Assembly: GCA_003694825.1 (NCBI GenBank)
Contig: RFJS01000105.1
Span: 1-6,387 of the forward strand
Length of the DNA: 6,387 nt
Origin: Verrucomicrobiota bacterium
GTDB taxonomy: Bacteria > Verrucomicrobiota > Verrucomicrobiia > Opitutales > Opitutaceae
Direction: 5' to 3'
The notes beneath the pieces are model-generated. The model made no database searches. It saw nothing but the letters and a program-made list of their open reading frames with translations, and was not told the origin of the DNA. The position numbers and the translations under genes are program-made. This document shows positions 1 through 6,387 of the stretch, one piece after another (within the stretch, counting starts at the first letter, position 1; every line of letters starts with the position of its first letter).

Positions 1-13
1 CCGGCGCGGCGGT

Positions 14-2590
14 TCAGCCGACCACGAGGTTGAGGATGCGGCCGGGCACGTAGATCACCTTGCGGAGCGTCTTGCCATCGAGGTGGGCGCGGACGCGTTC
101 GTTGGCCCTGGCCATTTCGACGACTTCGGCCTCGGGGGTGTCCGGCGCGACCATGAGTTGGCCGCGGACCTTGCCGTTGACCTGGACCATGACCTTGACC
201 TGCTCGACGACGAGTTTGTCCGGATCGGCTTTCGGCCAGGGGGCGGTGTTGATGTCGTCGGTCTCGCCGAGGCGCGTCCACAGTTCGTTGGCGATGTGGG
301 GCGCGAAGGGTTGGAGCAGCTGCAGGAAGGTGCGGATGGTCTGGCGGGAGACCGTCTGCGCCTTCTGGATCTGGTTGCGCAGGATCATGAGCTGCGAGAC
401 CACGGTGTTGAGCCGGAGATGCTCGATGTCGGCGGTGACTTTCTCGATGGTCTGGTGCAGGAGCCGCTCGGTTTCGGGGTCCTGTTCCGGGCCGTCGACG
501 ACCTTGGCGGAGACGTTGCCCTCGCTGTCGATGACCTCGCGCCAGAGGCCGCGCAGGAAGCGGAAGACGCCCTCGATGCCTTTGGGGTTCCAGGGTTTCA
601 TCGCCTCGGGCGGGCCGAGGAACATGAGATAGAGGCGGAGGGTGTCGGTGCCGTATTGCTCGATGACTTCGTCGGGGTTGGCGACGTTGCCACGGCTCTT
701 GGACATCTTTTCGCCGTCTTCGCCGAGGATGATGCCCTGGTGGAAGAGGCGCTTGAAGGGTTCGTCCATGGGGACGACGCCGATGTCGTGAAGCACCTTG
801 TGCCAGAAACGGGCATACAGCAGGTGGAGCACGGCGTGTTCAGCCCCGCCGATGTAGAGGTCGGGGGTGCCCCAGTAGGCGAGCAGCTCGGGGTCGACGA
901 GCTGCTGGTCGTTGTGGGGGTCGAGGTAGCGCAGATAATACCAGCAGGAGCCGGCCCACTGGGGCATTGTGTTGGTCTCGCGGCGGCCGCGGATCCACTC
1001 CGGACCGGGCCGCGGCTGCGAGGCGGGGACGGCTTCGCCGGTGGCGGGGTGGTGCCAGATCTCGAGCCAGTCGGTCATGGCGGCGAGCGGACTTTCGCCC
1101 GTGCCGGTGGGCTGGTAGCTCTCGACTTCCGGAAGCTCGAGGGGGAGGGCGGATTCGGGCATCGGCAGGGCATACCATTCGACGCCGTCGATTACGCAGG
1201 TGACCGGCTGCTCGGGCACGGCGATGGCGTCGCCGGCGGTGGCGAGGGCGGCCTGGTAGTCCTCGCGGCTGACCCAGACGATGGGGAAGGGTTCGCCCCA
1301 GTAGCGCTGGCGGGAGAAGAGCCAGTCGCGCAGCTTGTAGTTTACCGTGCCGCGGCCGCGCCCCTGGGCGGCGAAGTGGGCGTTGAGCCTGGCTTTGCCC
1401 TCCTCGGTGGTGAGGCCGGTGAACTCGCCGGAGTTGATCATGCGGCCGGGTTCGCAGAAGGGCAGCTCCGGCTCGCCGCCGTCGAGGGGCTCGATGACGC
1501 GGAGGATCGGCAGGTCGAATTTTCTGGCGAACTCGTAGTCGCGTTCGTCGTGGCCGGGGACGGCCATGATGGCGCCGGTGCCATAGCTGATGAGCACGTA
1601 GTCGGCGATCCAGATGGGGATGGGCTGGCCGGTGGCGGGGTTGATGGCGTGAGAGCCGGTGAAGACGCCGGTCTTGTCCTTGGCGAGGTCGGTGCGCTCG
1701 AGATCGCTCTTGTTGGCAGCGGCTTTCACGTAGGCCTCGACCTGTTGACGCTGGGCGTCGGTGGTGAGACGGGGCACGAGGGGGTGTTCGGGCGCGATCA
1801 CCATGTAGGTGGCGCCGAAGATCGTGTCCACGCGGGTGGTGAAGATTTTCAGCTTCTCGCCGGGGAGTTCCTGGATGTCGAACTCGACTTCGCTGCCCTC
1901 GCTGCGGCCGATCCAGGCTTCCTGCATCCGCTTCGTGGAGTCGGGCCAGTCGAGATCCTTGAGCCCCTCGAGGAGACGGTCGGCATAGGCGGTGATGCGC
2001 AGCACCCATTGGCGCAGGGGGCGGCGCTCCACCGGGTGGCCGCCGACCTCGGATTTGCCGTCGATGACTTCCTCGTTGGCGAGGACGGTGCCGAGGGCCG
2101 GGCACCACCAGACGGGCTTTTCCTCGACATAGGCGAGGCCGAGGCGGAAGAGCTGCAGCCAGATCCACTGCGTCCAGCGAAAGTAACCGGGGTCGGTGGT
2201 GTTGATCTCCCGTTCGAAGTCGTAGGAGACGCCGATGGACTTGAGCTGGCGGCGGAAGGTTTCGACGTTGTCGCGGGTGACGTCGCGGGGGTGCTTGCCG
2301 GTCTTGACGGCGTAGTTTTCCGTGGGCAGGCCGAAGGCGTCCCAGCCGATCGGGTAGAGCACGTTGTAGCCGCAGGCGCGCTTGTAGCGGGCGACGATGT
2401 CGGAGATCGTGTAGTTCTCACAGTGCCCGAGATGAAGCCCGGCCCCGGAGGGATAGGGGAACATGTCGAGCACGTAGTATTTCGGTTTCTCCGAGGGGGC
2501 GGTGGCACGGAATATCCTGTTGTCGTGCCAATATTTCTGCCATCTCGGCTCGATCGATCGGAAGTCGTAGTCTGGACTGGTCGTACCCAT
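14..2590 (-). CDS. leuS: Leucyl-tRNA synthetase (LeuRS), complete
   Basis: This cytoplasmic class Ia aminoacyl-tRNA synthetase charges tRNA-Leu with leucine using ATP and hydrolyses mischarged products. The 858 residues match the usual bacterial length (about 860). In order one sees the N-terminal Rossmann region with the HIGH-type motif HLGH (residues 53-56, within [12 protein letters not shown]), a zinc-region-like segment [15 protein letters not shown] (161-175), and the CP1 editing domain with [11 protein letters not shown] (251-261) and [15 protein letters not shown] (337-351). The Thr and Asp of these two segments fit the known editing residues. [14 protein letters not shown] (421-434) and [17 protein letters not shown] (536-552) follow, then KMSKS (628-632), the anticodon-binding helical domain, and a C-terminal domain with [12 protein letters not shown] (800-811). 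No key motif is missing. The ATG at 2590-2588 fits the family N-terminus ([15 protein letters not shown]), but no clear Shine-Dalgarno lies before it. It is divergent from the protease cluster. Identification is near certain. Confidence 0.98.
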   Translation of the reverse strand: MGTTSPDYDFRSIEPRWQKYWHDNRIFRATAPSEKPKYYVLDMFPYPSGAGLHLGHCENYTISDIVARYKRACGYNVLYPIGWDAFGLPTENYAVKTGKHPRDVTRDNVETFRRQLKSIGVSYDFEREINTTDPGYFRWTQWIWLQLFRLGLAYVEEKPVWWCPALGTVLANEEVIDGKSEVGGHPVERRPLRQWVLRITAYADRLLEGLKDLDWPDSTKRMQEAWIGRSEGSEVEFDIQELPGEKLKIFTTRVDTIFGATYMVIAPEHPLVPRLTTDAQRQQVEAYVKAAANKSDLERTDLAKDKTGVFTGSHAINPATGQPIPIWIADYVLISYGTGAIMAVPGHDERDYEFARKFDLPILRVIEPLDGGEPELPFCEPGRMINSGEFTGLTTEEGKARLNAHFAAQGRGRGTVNYKLRDWLFSRQRYWGEPFPIVWVSREDYQAALATAGDAIAVPEQPVTCVIDGVEWYALPMPESALPLELPEVESYQPTGTGESPLAAMTDWLEIWHHPATGEAVPASQPRPGPEWIRGRRETNTMPQWAGSCWYYLRYLDPHNDQQLVDPELLAYWGTPDLYIGGAEHAVLHLLYARFWHKVLHDIGVVPMDEPFKRLFHQGIILGEDGEKMSKSRGNVANPDEVIEQYGTDTLRLYLMFLGPPEAMKPWNPKGIEGVFRFLRGLWREVIDSEGNVSAKVVDGPEQDPETERLLHQTIEKVTADIEHLRLNTVVSQLMILRNQIQKAQTVSRQTIRTFLQLLQPFAPHIANELWTRLGETDDINTAPWPKADPDKLVVEQVKVMVQVNGKVRGQLMVAPDTPEAEVVEMARANERVRAHLDGKTLRKVIYVPGRILNLVVG

Positions 2591-2604
2591 GGGAAAAACC
2601 CGCG

Positions 2605-2632
2605 ATGTTGAAGGAATCCATTAGTGCGTCAA
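2605..2632 (-). promoter_or_regulatory. Weak candidate sigma-70-type promoter for leuS
   Basis: Read on the minus strand, TTGACG (2632-2627) matches the -35 consensus at five of six positions. After 16 bases CAACAT (2610-2605) matches the -10 consensus at three of six. If used, transcription would begin around 2597-2599, leaving a leader of under ten bases before the leuS ATG. That would agree with the absence of a Shine-Dalgarno. The -10 is poor and this is the only supporting evidence, so treat it as a suggestion. No convincing plus-strand promoter was found in the 98 bases between the leuS start and the preferred protease start at 2689. Confidence 0.2.
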
Positions 2633-2688
2633 CCACCCTCCCGGGGAAACGCCGGCGTAGTGTTCGGCGCTCCGGTGGCGAGTCGTGG

Positions 2689-4049
<1,361 letters not shown>

Positions 4050-4053
<4 letters not shown>

Positions 4054-5462
4054 TGTCTTCCACGCCCACGCGCCCAACGGTCTTTCGCCTCGCCGCGCTG
4101 CTCATCGGCGCCGTCCTCCTCGCGGGGAGCCATGCCGTGGCGAAAGAGGCGCTGGCCGATCTGTTCGAGGCGCGGGTCCGCTCGGTCGTGGCCGTCGAGT
4201 TCTTCGTCGAGACCGAGATCGACCGGCGGCCGTCGGTCGTCGTCGGTGTCCCGATCGACCGGGAGGGCACGGTCGTTCTGCTCGACTCTTCCGTGCCGGG
4301 ATGGCTGCCGCCGGCGCAACTGAAGGATTTCAAAATCTATCTGCCGCGGTCGGTCGATGGCGTGCCTGCTGAATACCTGGGGCAGGATCAGCTCACCGGC
4401 TGGCATTTCATCCGCGCGTCGGCTCCGTTTCCGGGCGAGGTGGTCCCCATCACCGAGTATGAGACCGCGCGCCCGCGTATCGGTGATCCGGTCTGGGGCA
4501 TCGCCGTCATGGGCAAGGATTTCGACTTTCAGCCCTACCTGATGGAGGCAAACGTCGCGCTGCTGCAGAAGGTGCCCCAGGAGGTCGGTTTTTGCGTGCG
4601 GGAAGTGGCCAGCCCGGGCGGCCCGGTCTTCTCGGCCGACGGCGCCTTCCTCGGCTGGGCCGGCAATCCGATCTGGCAGGAGCGGGACATTTATCTCGAG
4701 GGGGTGCGCTACAACGCCAGCATCCGCAATCCGAACGGCAGCGGCAGCTTCCTGCTCGCACACGAGTTTCTCCCCTGGCTCAAGCGTATCCCCGAGTCTG
4801 TGACAGGTCAGGCGGTGCCGTGGCTGGGGATCATCGGGATGCAGCCGGTTGAGCGCGAGGCGGCGAAGTTTCTCAAAATCGAGAACGTCTCGGCGATCCT
4901 CGTCTCCGACATCATCGAGGGCAGTCCGGCGGCGGAGGCGGGCATGCAGAAGCGCGACATCATTCTCACGATCGATGGCGAGCCGCTTCCGCGCTTCAGT
5001 CCGCAGCGCGTGGTCAGCAGTTATTTCGAACGGGAGATCCTGCGGCGCAAACCGGGCGATCGCATGCGGCTGGGCATCCTGCGGGGGACGGACGAGCGGC
5101 TTGAGGTGGAGGTCACCCTCGGCCAGCAGCCGACACCGTTGAAGGAGGCGCGGCGCACCTGGTTCGAACGGCTCGGCTTCACTGTGCGCGAGATCGTCCT
5201 CTACGATAAAATCCAGCGCCAGCTCCTCGAGTCGGGGGAGACCGGCGTGATCGCCAATTTCGTAAAACCCAACACGCCGGCGAATACCGCCGGCCTCATG
5301 GCGGGTGATCTCATCCGCGAGATCGATGGTGTCGAGATCACGGACTACGACCAGGCCGTGGAGATCCTTCGCGGCATCGAGGAGGATCCGACCCGAAATG
5401 AATTTGTCCTGCTCATCAGCCGGGGGACGGAAACATCCGTCATCCGCGTCCGGCTTCAGTAA
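4050..5462 (+). CDS. Predicted secreted HtrA-like pseudoprotease with two PDZ domains
   Basis: This 470-residue protein resembles the preceding protease along its length but appears catalytically dead. It has an N-terminal signal peptide with hydrophobic core about 12-26 and a probable signal peptidase I site after AVA (29-31). The equivalent of the lipobox reads LLAGS, so there is no lipidation. In the degenerate trypsin-like region (about 35-245), the usual His falls on Ser80 (GTVVLLDSSV). The usual Asp falls on Gly117: AEYLGQDQLTG aligns with AELVGWDHWTD of the neighbour. The usual Ser falls on Pro189, with ASPGGPV in place of GNSGGPL. PDZ1 lies at about 256-358 and keeps a binding-loop-like WLGI (258-261). 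PDZ2 lies at about 365-470 and keeps WFERLGFTVREI, matching WAFEKWGMSVQEV of the neighbour. The frame is full length without internal stops, so it is not a decayed gene. The ATG lies in an ATGA overlap with the upstream stop; a second ATG follows at 4053. A partner role for the active protease is inferred, not shown. Confidence 0.88.
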
Positions 5463-5484
5463 TCCATCAGTGTATTCAACAAGC

Positions 5485-5490
5485 GAGGAA
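5485..5490 (+). promoter_or_regulatory. Ribosome binding site of ribE
   Basis: GAGGAA lies seven bases before the ATG at 5498. It decides the start against another ATG at 5491, which is out of frame and reaches a stop after eight codons. It is the clearest Shine-Dalgarno in the window. The leader of only 35 bases after the preceding stop is too short to hold an FMN riboswitch. Confidence 0.7.
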
Positions 5491-5497
5491 ATGCCCC

Positions 5498-6112
5498 ATG
5501 TTTTCGGGAATCGTTGAAGAATGCGGCGAAGTTCGCGGCCTCAAGCCCTACGAGGGCGGTGTCCGCTTCGAGGTGCAGGCGGGGTTTGCCGCCGAGCCCG
5601 GCGCTGTCGCCATCGGTGACAGCGTGGCTGTCAACGGTTGCTGCCTGACGGTCGTCGATATTCGCGACGGATGTCTCGGCTTCGATCTGCTGGCCGAGAC
5701 GCAGCGTGTCACCAACCTGCGCGACCTTGCCGTGGGCACCGGTGTGAACCTCGAGCGGAGCCTGCGTTTCGATGGGCGCGTGGGCGGCCACTTCGTCACC
5801 GGCCACATCGACACCACCGCCGAAATCGCCGTCATCGAGCCGCGCGGTGACGATGTCTACCTCGAGGTCAACGTGCCGGAACGGTTTCGCCACTACCTCG
5901 TATCCAAAGGTTCGATCGCCGTCGATGGCATCTCCCTCACCGTGGCGGGGGTCAAGCCCGAGGGGTTTGCCGTGTGGCTCATCCCGCACACCGTGCAGGT
6001 CACCAACCTGGGGCGCCGCAAGGCGGGCGATCATGTGAATCTGGAGTTCGACATGCTGGCGAAATACGTCGAGCGCATCGTCTCCCCCATGCTCGAACGC
6101 CTCGGGAAGTGA
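5498..6112 (+). CDS. ribE: Riboflavin synthase, alpha subunit
   Basis: This cytoplasmic enzyme catalyses the last step of riboflavin biosynthesis, the dismutation of two 6,7-dimethyl-8-ribityllumazine molecules to riboflavin plus the pyrimidinedione precursor. Its 204 residues form two lumazine-binding beta-barrel repeats (about 1-97 and 98-190) and a C-terminal trimerisation helix. The hallmarks are present: the N-terminal MFSGIVEECG, whose Phe2 is conserved in the family; VNGCCLTV (45-52); GGHFVTGHIDTT (96-107); the second-repeat counterpart VDGISLTVAG (142-151) with Ser146; and PHTVQVTNLGRRKAGDHVN (163-181) and FDMLAKYVERI (184-194). The repeats correspond internally: CCLTV with ISLTV, and VTNLRDLAVGTGVNLE with VTNLGRRKAGDHVNLE. 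It lies 35 bases after the pseudoprotease gene and is probably co-transcribed with it. No other riboflavin gene is in the window. The symbol follows the ribE usage for the alpha chain; the E. coli name is ribC. Confidence 0.97.
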   Translation: MFSGIVEECGEVRGLKPYEGGVRFEVQAGFAAEPGAVAIGDSVAVNGCCLTVVDIRDGCLGFDLLAETQRVTNLRDLAVGTGVNLERSLRFDGRVGGHFVTGHIDTTAEIAVIEPRGDDVYLEVNVPERFRHYLVSKGSIAVDGISLTVAGVKPEGFAVWLIPHTVQVTNLGRRKAGDHVNLEFDMLAKYVERIVSPMLERLGK

Positions 6113-6146
6113 CGCGCCTGCCGTCGCCCACGATCACATCGGTCTC

Positions 6147-6387
6147 ATGCGCGAGAAGGTAGCCGCCATCCTCGAGGAAGTGAAACGCCTCCGCAGGGCA
6201 GGCGTATCCGCGCTTCCGGTATCTGACGAGGCCCTCGCGCGGCTGCGGACGGCTCTGGCCGCCGCCGAGCCCGCGCAAAACGAGGCCGCCTCCGTCGCCG
6301 AGCGGGACCGGAATGCCGGGGCGGGGGCGTCAGGCATCGATCCGGAGAAAATCATCGATTCCCGTTTTCGCGGCAGCACCGGAAGCG
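6147..6387 (+). CDS. 3'-truncated frame, possible family-4-like uracil-DNA glycosylase N-terminus
   Basis: An ATG at 6147, 34 bases after the ribE stop, opens a frame of 80 codons that runs to the window edge without a stop. The product starts with a charged amphipathic stretch, MREKVAAILEEVKRLRRAG, followed by VSALPVSDEALARLRTAL. A low-complexity Ala/Gly/Glu/Asp linker comes next (about 38-64), then GIDPEKIIDSRFRG. A helical start reading like 'L..E...LR..GV...PVSDEALA.LR' followed by a variable linker is reminiscent of the N-terminal extension on some uracil-DNA glycosylases of the family-4 superfamily. None of that enzyme's catalytic or iron-sulfur cysteine motifs lies in the visible part. 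No Shine-Dalgarno is evident, and no better upstream start was found in this frame. The strand, spacing and composition fit a co-transcribed fourth gene. The coding call is moderately safe; the function is a guess. Confidence 0.55.
   Translation, partial: MREKVAAILEEVKRLRRAGVSALPVSDEALARLRTALAAAEPAQNEAASVAERDRNAGAGASGIDPEKIIDSRFRGSTGS

Noticed and set aside
840..2168. Minus-strand 442-codon frame within leuS in another frame
   Set aside because: It is an Arg/Pro/His-rich translation typical of a shifted frame in GC-rich DNA, and it lies entirely inside a gene with strong identity.
2550..2562. Palindromic CGATCGATCG in the leuS N-terminal coding region
   Set aside because: It encodes part of the conserved start of LeuRS and is too short and isolated to call an operator.
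83..2611. Plus-strand open frame of 842 codons covering almost all of leuS
   Set aside because: Its codons are the exact reverse complements of leuS codons, so it stays open simply because leuS avoids TTA, CTA and TCA. The product is Gly/Val/Asp/Ala-rich with no recognisable domain, while leuS has every family motif.
6113..6146. Search for an intrinsic terminator after ribE
   Set aside because: No hairpin followed by a T run is present in the 34-base gap, so none is called here or in the 35-base gap before ribE.

Overview
The window is a gene-dense, GC-rich piece of bacterial chromosome (GC looks to be in the mid-60s percent by eye; not counted). The leucyl-tRNA synthetase and riboflavin synthase have ordinary bacterial architecture. 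The style of LeuRS (858 aa, with a long spacer between the RQRYWGEP and [10 protein letters not shown] motifs), together with the neighbourhood, suggests Verrucomicrobiota, possibly Opitutae. This placement rests on remembered family resemblance, not on a search, and is tentative. No mobile element, CRISPR array, tRNA, rRNA or phage gene was seen.

Layout: on the minus strand, leuS fills positions 14-2590 and is complete. It diverges from a plus-strand cluster that begins just beyond its start codon. The first gene of the cluster encodes an HtrA/Deg-type S1C serine protease with a lipoprotein signal peptide, an intact His-Asp-Ser triad and two PDZ domains. Its stop overlaps, as ATGA, the start of a second gene (4050-5462) with the same architecture. 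All three catalytic positions of the second protein are replaced and its lipobox cysteine position is serine, so it looks like a secreted pseudoprotease paralogue. After 35 bases comes ribE (riboflavin synthase alpha subunit) with a good Shine-Dalgarno. After another 34 bases a 3'-truncated reading frame starts and runs off the window; it may be the N-terminus of a family-4-like uracil-DNA glycosylase, but this is uncertain.

How the genes work together: the tandem protease and pseudoprotease are the point of interest. The four-base overlap implies co-translation, and the pairing suggests an active, lipid-anchored envelope protease with a catalytically dead PDZ partner acting as adaptor, inhibitor or substrate-presenting subunit. 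leuS and ribE are housekeeping genes with no obvious functional link to this pair; ribE and the last frame are probably only co-transcribed. No intrinsic terminator was recognised between the plus-strand genes.
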